Below are positions 1 through 5,767 of a stretch of 8,882 nt of DNA, one piece after another. The stretch covers positions 1 to 8,882 of the forward strand of contig CBDUVQ010000038.1 of the NCBI GenBank assembly GCA_965370715.1, written 5' to 3'. A program made the translations under genes and the position numbers. Source of the DNA: JAFCBV01 sp965370715. GTDB taxonomy: Archaea > EX4484-52 > B79-G9. Below the pieces are notes generated by a model. That model did not search any database. It was given only the letters and a program-made list of their open reading frames with translations, and had not been told where the DNA came from. The first letter of the stretch is position 1. The number at the start of each line of letters is the position of its first letter.

Positions 1-1
1 A

Positions 2-283
2 ACATTCATCTTTCCGGCAAAGCCAGATGCCGATGTGTGGCAGGAACTGCCACCACAGTCCTTGAGTGAATTGAAAGGCGAATTCGAAGACGCATTGTTT
101 GATCAGTCTGTTGATAATGCCACTCGGGCGGCAGAACTCGGTGGAACTGAGTTCACAATCTGGCGCGTGGACGAGGACGGCTTGAAGAAATATGGCATCC
201 GCAAAAAAGTGCTGGGCAGTGACGAGATAGGTGGACCGAGAGTTTCACTCTCGGACCTAGTAGATAAGATATTTCCGAGGTGA
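2..283 (+). CDS. C-terminal part of an unrecognised protein (5' end outside window)
   Basis: The frame is open from the left edge of the window to a TGA at 281-283, giving 93 residues with no upstream stop, so the gene almost certainly starts outside. A GTG at 35 could be read as a start, but the open frame before it argues that it is internal. The fragment is mixed alpha/beta in character, rich in Asp and Glu, with no cysteine, no membrane segment and no motif I recognise. It ends in SDLVDKIFPR. Its stop codon lies inside the Shine-Dalgarno sequence of the following ATPase gene, with only 8 bases between them, so the two are very probably co-transcribed and translationally coupled. That makes it a candidate partner of the ATPase, but I cannot assign a function. 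Confidence 0.7.
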   Translation, partial: TFIFPAKPDADVWQELPPQSLSELKGEFEDALFDQSVDNATRAAELGGTEFTIWRVDEDGLKKYGIRKKVLGSDEIGGPRVSLSDLVDKIFPR

Positions 284-286
284 GGT
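277..286 (+). promoter_or_regulatory. Shine-Dalgarno site of the ATPase gene, overlapping the upstream stop codon
   Basis: GAGGTGAGGT sits just before the ATG at 292. GAGGTGA (277-283) matches the complement of the archaeal 16S rRNA 3' end, and the TGA in it is the stop of the preceding gene. This fixes the ATPase start and implies that a ribosome finishing the first gene is at the initiation site of the next. Confidence 0.7.
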
Positions 287-291
287 AAATT

Positions 292-2436
292 ATGTTCAAA
301 CATAACCAATTGACAGTGCCGCTTCTGCATATAGACAGTTTTGGTGGTATAAAAGTGGCCGTAACACCCGTAGTGATGAACGACGGGACCGTAACATATA
401 GGATACGAAATAGAAATTATCTTATATTCCCGCTTAAAAGGTCAAACTTGCTGCGACCACTAATGGTGGAGGACATGCTCACGTTGATATACCAATCAAC
501 AAAGCATACCGTGTCGACAATTTTATCGAAACGGGGATTGAATCTCGATGAGCTTAAGCAAATCGTAAGCACTCAAGAGTCGGAAAGGCTGTCGACAGTT
601 ATAGGGCGATTATGGGTTCTTGTTTCTGTCGATGCGGGTGATGATGCCTCTGTGCTGGCAGAGACCGTCGAATCAATATTAGGACATTGGTTTGAGTATC
701 TACCCCCCAATGAAGTATTGGCGGAATTAAACCCCTTCGCAGAAATACCGCCAATAAATCGAGCCCTAAACCTTTTGGGCCTGGATATTCAGCCAGATCA
801 TATAATGTTCACTGTGGAGGAAATTGCAGCATTCGAGCAGTCCACAGGAACGCCTTTCTTGCTACGCGGCTCGGAAATATATCTGGGTCGGGATCCGAAA
901 ACGCATGAGAACATGCACCTTGATCTGGGGTCCTTGAGCAACAACATGATAATAGTGCTTGGGACTTCGGGAAAAGGTAAAAGTGTACTTACGGGGCAAA
1001 TTGCATATCGCATTGCGCGAGGCCTGATAGTAGTGGATGTTGGCGGATCGTCAAGAAGCGGAACTGGGTGGAACTCGGATCCACACATCGGTACGGTGAA
1101 TGTTTTACCAAACCAATTGGTGGATATTATGACAGCCAAGTTCCCGACAGAAGATGCATATCTGGATGCTGCAAAATCGTTTCTCAAGATGTGTGGGATA
1201 ACCGCAACAAGAGATATGATGAGTTGTATCGCCTATCTTTATTCCCTAAATGAATGTGAAGGGGGGGTAGAATCGATATGCAAAATCTTAAAAACCAGAG
1301 ACGAGCCTGAATTTTCAAATGCTCTTGAGCGTCTTGAAAACATCATGAAGGAGTACGAATTCATACCGTATCCAACGAATATGAGTAACGTACACTTTGA
1401 CATCAGCAAATCTAAAGAAGTGATTCCTCTGAATACATATCTACTCTTTTCATTCATCGGAGCAAATATGAGTTCAGATGATGAAGATGGTGTTGATGTA
1501 GGGCTCTTCAGCCATGCCGTAATCGTTGAAGAGCTTCCAAAGCTTCTGGATATGTTGGAAACAGACATCCCGGATTTCGACACAGGCTTCATTAAACGCG
1601 AAGTCTACAAGATGCTGGCCGCGTTTATGAGAGATGTAAGAAAGAGAGAGGTCATATTTCTGATGGTGGTTCACACTTATAGTGAATTACTAAGAATTCC
1701 AGCCCTCTACGAATTGTTCCAACATGCTGATTCAAAATTCCTCTTTGATTCGGCACCATTACGGGATCCAGAACTTGAGCCGCTAATGGCGGATTATGCT
1801 GTTGGAAAAATTTCCTCTCAATTGGAGCGGAACCGAAGCCTTGGAGGCACGACAAAACCACGGATTGTTTGTGCGGTGATTGCGGACACTGTCAAGCTGA
1901 TCGAGGTTCAGCTTAGGTCAAATCATTTGGCCACACTGGACCCTGAGTATGCGAAGCTCATAGGAAAGCAACCGCTGCTCATAAAAGGGGAGCTTCCGGT
2001 TGCTAAAGCCAGAGATTTGGGGTATACTGTGTTTTACCCACCACGTGGTTTGCCGATTAGTGTATATACACCACAACATCCTGTGCAAGAAGACGATAAC
2101 TGGTTAGAGAAAACCTTGGCGTCAATTGTGCTGGGATACGTGGGCACACACGCACCTCCCGGATGGTACTATTTGAGTACCCGTGAAGGGGACAAAGCGG
2201 TTGTTGTCAGTGGGCCTGTCTCAGAAGAGGTCGCATTCATAAGGCGACATGAAAATGTCCGTGCCTTTATGAATGATGGCTTAGAAGAGCGCAATATCAA
2301 CAACTTCATGGAACTTCTAAAGTTCCTGATAAAAGAAGGCGTTGATTTAAGGGACCTTTCCACAATCTGGGATGGGGCTCTGGAAGAACAGATGGAGTTT
2401 GCTGCGAAGGCAATGAGGGTAAATCATGGGGCTTGA
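292..2436 (+). CDS. HerA/VirB4-like P-loop ATPase, probable DNA- or protein-translocation motor
   Basis: This 714-aa protein is probably a hexameric ATPase of the FtsK/HerA superfamily, which includes the VirB4/TraC motors of conjugation and type IV secretion. The Walker A loop GTSGKGKS is at residues 224-231. The next strand, LIVVDVGG (245-252), takes the place of the HerA 'IDPxGE' strand. Walker B is HAVIVEEL (408-415), with Glu413 where Asp is usual and Glu414 as candidate catalytic base. The segment FLMVVHTYSELLRIPALYEL (456-475) corresponds to the strand that normally carries the family's Gln sensor ('TQ'), here His461-Thr462, followed by HADSKFLF (478-485). About 200 N-terminal residues precede the motor, as in VirB4 proteins, and about 150 C-terminal residues follow it. 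No transmembrane segment is evident. The strong Shine-Dalgarno site fixes the start at 292. The neighbours (an unknown gene before, a helical protein overlapping the stop) suggest a dedicated machine. Superfamily membership is fairly secure. Whether it moves DNA or protein is inference. Confidence 0.8.
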   Translation: MFKHNQLTVPLLHIDSFGGIKVAVTPVVMNDGTVTYRIRNRNYLIFPLKRSNLLRPLMVEDMLTLIYQSTKHTVSTILSKRGLNLDELKQIVSTQESERLSTVIGRLWVLVSVDAGDDASVLAETVESILGHWFEYLPPNEVLAELNPFAEIPPINRALNLLGLDIQPDHIMFTVEEIAAFEQSTGTPFLLRGSEIYLGRDPKTHENMHLDLGSLSNNMIIVLGTSGKGKSVLTGQIAYRIARGLIVVDVGGSSRSGTGWNSDPHIGTVNVLPNQLVDIMTAKFPTEDAYLDAAKSFLKMCGITATRDMMSCIAYLYSLNECEGGVESICKILKTRDEPEFSNALERLENIMKEYEFIPYPTNMSNVHFDISKSKEVIPLNTYLLFSFIGANMSSDDEDGVDVGLFSHAVIVEELPKLLDMLETDIPDFDTGFIKREVYKMLAAFMRDVRKREVIFLMVVHTYSELLRIPALYELFQHADSKFLFDSAPLRDPELEPLMADYAVGKISSQLERNRSLGGTTKPRIVCAVIADTVKLIEVQLRSNHLATLDPEYAKLIGKQPLLIKGELPVAKARDLGYTVFYPPRGLPISVYTPQHPVQEDDNWLEKTLASIVLGYVGTHAPPGWYYLSTREGDKAVVVSGPVSEEVAFIRRHENVRAFMNDGLEERNINNFMELLKFLIKEGVDLRDLSTIWDGALEEQMEFAAKAMRVNHGA

Positions 2437-3085
2437 AGAACAGATAGCGAATCTTGAAGTTGAAAAAGCTTATCAGCATCATAAAGATGCGGTAGCTAAG
2501 CTTGAAGACCAGATAATAGATCTGGTCGATCAGCATCTTTTGGCGACAAGCCCACAATACCGAGCGGACTCGACAGAGTACGAGCGGCTGTATGATTTGA
2601 TTGAGCAGGCACTGTTATTGAAAGAGTATATCAATGCTCTTGACAAAGCAATCAAGGAAACCCGGGGTGCAACGGGTGCACAGATTGGAGATGTCATAAT
2701 CCCGGGCGAAATCGGGACTCTTGGGTCCTCGATGCAGACCAAGATTGCTAACATGGCTCAGCAAAATGTAGGGGGCTTGTTCGGCAAGATTAACACCGAC
2801 AACAAGAAACTCCGTGTTAAGGAAACACATATGACCGACCTCTTCGCAGGCATGGATGTGATCTTTGATGCCCTTAAGATATCCCTGGGCCGAACGGGTC
2901 TGGATATCACAAGTGGTGTTGCGGCAGTTGACCATGCTATAATGGCCGGAAATATCTTAGAGGTTATTCAGGAAGGCTGGAAGATTTTCGACCGAATCAA
3001 CCCCGAAAACCTCAAGATGGAGTTTGAAACTATGGGTAACAAAATAAGGAATAGCATCGCTCAGGAGCGAGCGAAATATTCCTGA
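2426..3085 (+). CDS. Helical protein of unknown function coupled to the ATPase
   Basis: The gene encodes 219 aa and starts with ATG inside the last codons of the ATPase gene (11-base overlap). GAGGGTAAATC immediately before the ATG serves as Shine-Dalgarno region, so translation is probably coupled and the two proteins are probably made together. Residues 3-80 look like charged helices with coiled-coil potential. Residues 81-122 form a Gly-rich linker (RGATGAQIGDV, VGGLFGKIN). Residues 135-219 are again mostly helical with an amphipathic pattern. There is no cysteine, no signal peptide and no convincing membrane span. I do not recognise the family. From position and shape it could be an adaptor, scaffold or structural partner of the ATPase in a membrane-associated machine, but that is inference only. 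It is the last gene of the operon, followed by a T-rich terminator. Confidence 0.75.
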   Translation: MGLEEQIANLEVEKAYQHHKDAVAKLEDQIIDLVDQHLLATSPQYRADSTEYERLYDLIEQALLLKEYINALDKAIKETRGATGAQIGDVIIPGEIGTLGSSMQTKIANMAQQNVGGLFGKINTDNKKLRVKETHMTDLFAGMDVIFDALKISLGRTGLDITSGVAAVDHAIMAGNILEVIQEGWKIFDRINPENLKMEFETMGNKIRNSIAQERAKYS

Positions 3086-3095
3086 TTGTTCTTCA

Positions 3096-3108
3096 TTTTT
3101 ATTTTTTT
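3096..3108 (+). terminator. Oligo-T terminator of the ATPase operon
   Basis: TTTTTATTTTTTT begins 10 bases after the stop codon of the helical-protein gene, with no strong hairpin before it. This is the usual form of archaeal intrinsic terminator. Between here and the convergent gene ending at 3262 the sequence is AT-rich, and I see nothing else in it. Confidence 0.6.
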
Positions 3109-3235
3109 CAATACACATATCATAATGAGTTATATATTCCAAAACAAGATGGCACAGATGGTGTCCAATAATGAATTTTCAGTTTTCTTGCCTCTAAAAA
3201 ATGTCAAATACTAAGTATCTAATAATGATATATGA

Positions 3236-3250
3236 ACTTAAATAAAAGAA
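3236..3250 (-). terminator. Possible oligo-T terminator of the small - strand gene at 3262-3537
   Basis: On the - strand the stop codon at 3262 is followed after a short spacer by CTTCTTTTATTTAAG (3250-3236), a T-rich tract of the archaeal terminator type. The tract is interrupted, so the call is tentative. Together with the + strand tract at 3096-3108 it would insulate the two convergent transcription units. Confidence 0.35.
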
Positions 3251-3261
3251 GGGATGAACCC

Positions 3262-3537
3262 TCAAAGCGCTTCCAACTCCGTAACTATTGGGTAGCACTT
3301 ATATTCAAATATGTAGATTTGTGTTTCAACTCGATACGTTTTCTCCATATCTATGCTAGAAAACGCATCAAGATCCCTGCCCACAACATACTCTTTTCCT
3401 TCCACATCTCTAAATAAGACATGGGGTCGAAAAAGAAAATCTATGGAAGAGGGATCCTCAACTTCTTCATCCCCAAACACAACCCATTTTTTGTCGACCG
3501 TGACGGTCGACATACTGGTATTGATTGGTATATGCAT
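3262..3537 (-). CDS. Small hypothetical protein, 91 aa
   Basis: This acidic protein of 91 aa (83 aa if the second ATG at 3513 is the start) looks compositionally like a real beta-rich domain. It alternates hydrophobic and charged residues, for example KWVVFGDEE (17-25), FRDVEGKEYVVGRD (42-55) and TYRVETQIYIFEYK (66-79). I recognise no family and see no membrane segment or metal site. A TATA-like TTTATAAA at 3555-3562 lies 21-22 bases before the first ATG, slightly short for a leaderless start there, so the second ATG remains possible. A perfect inverted repeat with GTCGAC arms (3493-3511) covers codons 9-15. The opposite strand has a 61-codon open frame from 3232, which I take to be a shadow. 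This gene stands between the ATPase operon and the 3705 gene, and may be related to the latter. Confidence 0.5.
   Translation of the reverse strand: MHIPINTSMSTVTVDKKWVVFGDEEVEDPSSIDFLFRPHVLFRDVEGKEYVVGRDLDAFSSIDMEKTYRVETQIYIFEYKCYPIVTELEAL
3493..3511. repeat. Perfect inverted repeat GTCGACCGT/ACGGTCGAC
   Basis: GTCGACCGTGACGGTCGAC consists of two 9-bp perfectly complementary arms around a single G. It lies at the start of the 91-aa gene and overlaps that gene's second ATG. It could be an operator for a dimeric regulator. As coding sequence it reads S-T-V-T-V-D, close to the peptide encoded at the similar repeat at 4180-4205. Confidence 0.6.
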
Positions 3538-3554
3538 CCCCGATTCAATTTAGC

Positions 3555-3562
3555 TTTATAAA
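3555..3562 (-). promoter_or_regulatory. TATA box for the 91-aa gene
   Basis: TTTATAAA (palindromic, used here on the - strand) is centred 21-22 bases before the ATG at 3537. Archaeal TATA boxes are centred about 26 bases before the transcription start, so the start would fall at or just inside the first ATG. The 167 bases between 3538 and 3704 contain nothing else I can identify apart from the T-rich tract at 3677-3688. Confidence 0.4.
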
Positions 3563-3676
3563 TTTAGTGTGACTGTAAAGTAACAAACCTAAGAAAACAA
3601 ACAGAGAATGTATTGCGTTGATTAAAGAGCATAGCCCCTGAAAGATATTATTTCATGCATTTTTAAGTAACCCATC

Positions 3677-3688
3677 AAAACCGAAAAA
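3677..3688 (-). terminator. Possible terminator of the 3705-4043 gene
   Basis: On the - strand, 16 bases after the TGA at 3707-3705, there are two T-runs (TTTTT at 3688-3684 and TTTT at 3680-3677) separated by CGG. This is consistent with archaeal oligo-T termination, but the runs are short. Confidence 0.35.
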
Positions 3689-3704
3689 CAATACTGCCAA
3701 GAAA

Positions 3705-4043
3705 TCAAACGCATTTCCAATCGTTTAACTTATACGTAATACTAATCAAATTTCCACTTCCAAATTTAACATCTTTTGCCCCAATTAAATCTGCAGCATT
3801 AAACACATACCTGATGCGATTGTCACCAATTCCATAACCTGCAACTGGATTCACTTCATCAAAAACACTGGACAACTCATCGTCGGGACTCGCGTCAACT
3901 AACACAAGGTGACCCTTTCCGTTTTTAAGAATGTCCCTGAACTCTTTTGGTAAATTTGATTCTTCATAGGTAAAGGTAATTTCACCATCACCAATTATAC
4001 ACGCAATAGCGTCATTCCCGTCGAGAATATATTTGCGGTTCAT
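3705..4043 (-). CDS. Hypothetical protein, 112 aa (open frame extends upstream to 4211)
   Basis: From the ATG at 4043 the product is 112 aa, soluble, mixed alpha/beta, with Gly- and Asp-rich turns (ILDGNDAIACIIGDGEITF, GHLVLVDASPDDELSS, GYGIGDNRIRYVF). I recognise no family or catalytic motif. The frame stays open to an ATG at 4211, which would give 168 aa. I prefer the shorter start because TTTAAA at 4066-4071 is centred 25.5 bases before the ATG at 4043, the same leaderless arrangement as at the next two - strand genes. The upstream extension also reads poorly as protein (Cys- and Leu-rich, no Shine-Dalgarno). In favour of the longer form, its first codons (LSITVDNN) resemble those of the 91-aa gene (MSTVTVDKK). 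If the short form is right, 4044-4266 is a 223-base intergenic region holding the promoter and the inverted repeat. Confidence 0.6.
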   Translation of the reverse strand: MNRKYILDGNDAIACIIGDGEITFTYEESNLPKEFRDILKNGKGHLVLVDASPDDELSSVFDEVNPVAGYGIGDNRIRYVFNAADLIGAKDVKFGSGNLISITYKLNDWKCV

Positions 4044-4065
4044 ACCATTAACTAGTAACAAAATC

Positions 4066-4073
4066 TTTAAATA
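4066..4073 (-). promoter_or_regulatory. TATA box giving a leaderless start at 4043
   Basis: On the - strand TATTTAAA is followed by 21 bases and then ATG. The TTTAAA centre is 25.5 bases from the A of that ATG, so transcription should begin at or next to the start codon. Confidence 0.5.
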
Positions 4074-4179
4074 CTCATCTCTTGTGAAAAACACACACCG
4101 CAAATTGAGGAAAGCGCATACTTTATGAGGCTCTGAAGGACAGCGTTTCAATGATTGTAGATGAAACGAGCTGGTCGTA

Positions 4180-4205
4180 TTATTGTCGACTGTAATCGAC
4201 AATAA
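4180..4205. repeat. Inverted repeat TTATTGTCGA-N6-TCGACAATAA with an extra half-site
   Basis: The two 10-bp arms (4180-4189 and 4196-4205) are perfectly complementary around CTGTAA. A third copy of the TTGTCGA half-site follows at 4216-4222. The core is shared with the repeat at 3493-3511. It lies 137-162 bases before the preferred start of the 3705-4043 gene, or inside that gene's first codons if the longer form is used. Confidence 0.6.
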
Positions 4206-4266
4206 ATGCATATAATTGTCGATGGCTGTTGGGTTTGTAACTGCCGCCGCAGTTTTCTTTGAAAAT

Positions 4267-4911
4267 TCAAAACAACTTCTTCTGCTCTGCGCCCTTTTGC
4301 AAATCTTTCACAGTCGCCCATGAAGTTCTTATGATTTCTGTAGATGTTTTCTCGCGCACTGCTTTTTGAAGAAACTTCTTTGTCTTTGGGTCATGTGGGT
4401 AGCCTGAGCCGAAGTCCCCGTGCACAAGGTGTAGTTGCGCAACCTGTTTTTCCCGCCCTTCTTTTGCGATGATTGATGCCGCGCCAACGCACACGTGGTT
4501 CTTGTCTGCAGAGTGCTCAAGAATTAAGTTTATTTTTTTGTTTTTTATCTTCGTGCGCAGAACACGCCCGAACTCAGGGCCGTTTGAGGGCAGGTCTATA
4601 ATGACATCTTCGCCATTCTCAAGTTCGCACGAATTTATTATTTCAGCCATTGCTTCAAGCTCAATGTCATTCAGTGACATGCGCTTCATTTTCTCGTCAA
4701 TTTCTTTTGCATCAACATAAACAGCTTTTTTCCACAAAACAATGCCCTCTATTCTTTCTGCAAGAAATGTTCTTTCTTTTGGAGAAACCATTTTTGAGTC
4801 GCGCACCCCGAGTTTTTTCAGGGTTATATTGTCTTTTTCAAGTATTCGCACACCGGCAACAACCAAAGGGCCTATTGCAGGGCCGCGCCCTGCTTCGTCA
4901 ATTCCAAGCAT
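4267..4911 (-). CDS. rnhB: Ribonuclease HII
   Basis: RNase HII cuts RNA in RNA-DNA hybrids and next to single ribonucleotides in DNA, acting in primer removal and ribonucleotide excision in the cytosol. The 214-aa length is normal for archaeal members. The four carboxylates of the metal site are in place: Asp5 and Glu6 in GIDEAGRGPAIGP, Asp106 in VIIDLPSNGPEFG, and Asp136 in EHSADKNHVCVGAASIIAK. The conserved GSGYPHDPKT loop is at 168-177, followed by RTSW (195-198). The start is the ATG at 4911, since GIDEAGRG must lie at the extreme N-terminus, and a TATA-like element 24-25 bases upstream suggests a leaderless mRNA. The C-terminus ends abruptly in AEQKKLF. Many archaeal members end in a PCNA-binding QxxLxxFF motif, and here only its first half is present. 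The gene ends 223 bases before the preferred ATG of the next gene and lies 30 bases after the deaminase gene. Confidence 0.95.
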   Translation of the reverse strand: MLGIDEAGRGPAIGPLVVAGVRILEKDNITLKKLGVRDSKMVSPKERTFLAERIEGIVLWKKAVYVDAKEIDEKMKRMSLNDIELEAMAEIINSCELENGEDVIIDLPSNGPEFGRVLRTKIKNKKINLILEHSADKNHVCVGAASIIAKEGREKQVAQLHLVHGDFGSGYPHDPKTKKFLQKAVREKTSTEIIRTSWATVKDLQKGAEQKKLF

Positions 4912-4932
4912 AAATGTAACTTTACACGAAAC

Positions 4933-4939
4933 CTTAAAT
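4933..4939 (-). promoter_or_regulatory. TATA-like element of rnhB
   Basis: On the - strand ATTTAAG, with its TTAA centre 24-25 bases before the rnhB ATG at 4911. It abuts the end of the deaminase gene (stop at 4944-4942), so rnhB can be transcribed on its own as well as by readthrough. Confidence 0.45.
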
Positions 4940-4941
4940 GG

Positions 4942-5625
4942 CTACTCGTGAGGGAGCCGGCATAAGATATTATTTTTTTCCAGTTCACGGTATAGGTCAT
5001 TTTCTACTTCTTGTGCCTCGGTATTATCCATTTTTATGATGTTTATTCCATTATTTTTCAAACGTTCATATAGTCTCCAGTCTTTAGGTCGTTGTTCGCC
5101 ACATTTGTATCGCCAAAAGTAGACAGTACTTATTCTATATTTTTCTATAAGGTCTATACAATTTTCGCAGGGTAAATCTGTGCAAACAAGAACCCCTCCT
5201 TTCAGGTTTTCTTTATTTTTAACTGCTTCCATTATGCAGTATTCTTCTGCACAGTGTGATGGACAATCTATATCATCTTCTTCTGCAAGAAAATTGACAG
5301 CTTCAATTAGTGATTGATCAACTGAAGAAATCATGGCGTTTTTCAAAATTTCAGAAGCAAGGTGAGCCCTAAGCTCTTCTTTTTCCAGACGCAGCTCTTT
5401 ATATTGTAGCAGGACTGAAGCGATACTGTCTTGGCGTGCTTTGCGCTTGCACTCTTTGCCAATGCATGAGTCTTCTTCGTTTCCGTTATGTCCCCGATAT
5501 ATTATTGTTTTGCTTCCTGTATCATCATCCAATAATAATGCGGCTCCCACAGAGCGAGTAATACAATCCGTAAGTATGCTTTCATATATTGCGATTTTGA
5601 GCGCGTCTTTAATATATAGATCCAT
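4942..5625 (-). CDS. Divergent zinc-dependent deaminase of the cytidine/dCMP deaminase superfamily
   Basis: The 227-aa protein carries the zinc-deaminase signature: Cys-Ala-Glu at 125-127 (the Glu is the proton shuttle) and PCENC at 152-156, followed by the typical strand ISTVYFW (165-171). The N-terminal part, SVGAALLLDDD (25-35) and YRGHNGNEEDSC (43-54), resembles the VGAVIV...GYNG segment of dCMP deaminases, so a nucleotide substrate is likely, although none can be named. Two things are unusual. The first zinc ligand is Cys rather than the His usual in dCMP deaminases. A charged helical insertion of about 55 residues (62-118) also separates the GHNG loop from the active site. Additional cysteines (54, 59, 121, 130) might form a second metal site. 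The start is the ATG at 5625, 24.5 bases after a TTTAAA box. Alternatives are a nucleic-acid-modifying or nucleotide-depleting deaminase. The superfamily is secure, the subfamily is not. Confidence 0.8.
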   Translation of the reverse strand: MDLYIKDALKIAIYESILTDCITRSVGAALLLDDDTGSKTIIYRGHNGNEEDSCIGKECKRKARQDSIASVLLQYKELRLEKEELRAHLASEILKNAMISSVDQSLIEAVNFLAEEDDIDCPSHCAEEYCIMEAVKNKENLKGGVLVCTDLPCENCIDLIEKYRISTVYFWRYKCGEQRPKDWRLYERLKNNGINIIKMDNTEAQEVENDLYRELEKNNILCRLPHE

Positions 5626-5646
5626 CCGAATACATGTTTAGAACAA

Positions 5647-5652
5647 TTTAAA
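5647..5652 (-). promoter_or_regulatory. TATA box of the deaminase gene (leaderless)
   Basis: The palindromic TTTAAA is centred 24.5 bases before the ATG at 5625 on the - strand, the same spacing as at rnhB. It shares the 142-base intergenic region with the divergent tRNA promoter. Confidence 0.55.
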
Positions 5653-5727
5653 TTATATCACATTATGCCCACTAACTAGAACTAACAATTAAGTCACAGA
5701 AAAGTACTTTGCTGCATTATAAAGTTA

Positions 5728-5733
5728 TTTAAA
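5728..5733 (+). promoter_or_regulatory. TATA box of the initiator tRNA gene
   Basis: TTTAAA within TTATTTAAAAG is centred about 37 bases before the mature tRNA 5' end. Transcription would start near 5757 and give a leader of roughly 11 bases for RNase P to remove. Confidence 0.5.
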
Positions 5734-5767
5734 AGACGAGCGTTAAGTTTGGTTATTGTCTTCTTAA

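Noticed and set aside
1261..1267. Run of seven G in the ATPase gene as a possible slippage or phase-variation site
   Set aside because: The frame is intact, and the run encodes ordinary Gly-Gly-Val codons. A single run without a truncated alternative product is weak evidence.
3232..3417. 61-codon + strand open frame opposite the 91-aa gene
   Set aside because: It lies almost wholly antisense to the better-looking 91-aa frame, its product is an irregular Phe/Lys/Arg-rich string, and it has no clear Shine-Dalgarno site.
4442..4951. Several + strand open frames antisense to rnhB
   Set aside because: They overlap a confidently identified enzyme gene and their products are low-complexity Phe/Ser-rich, as expected of antisense shadow frames.
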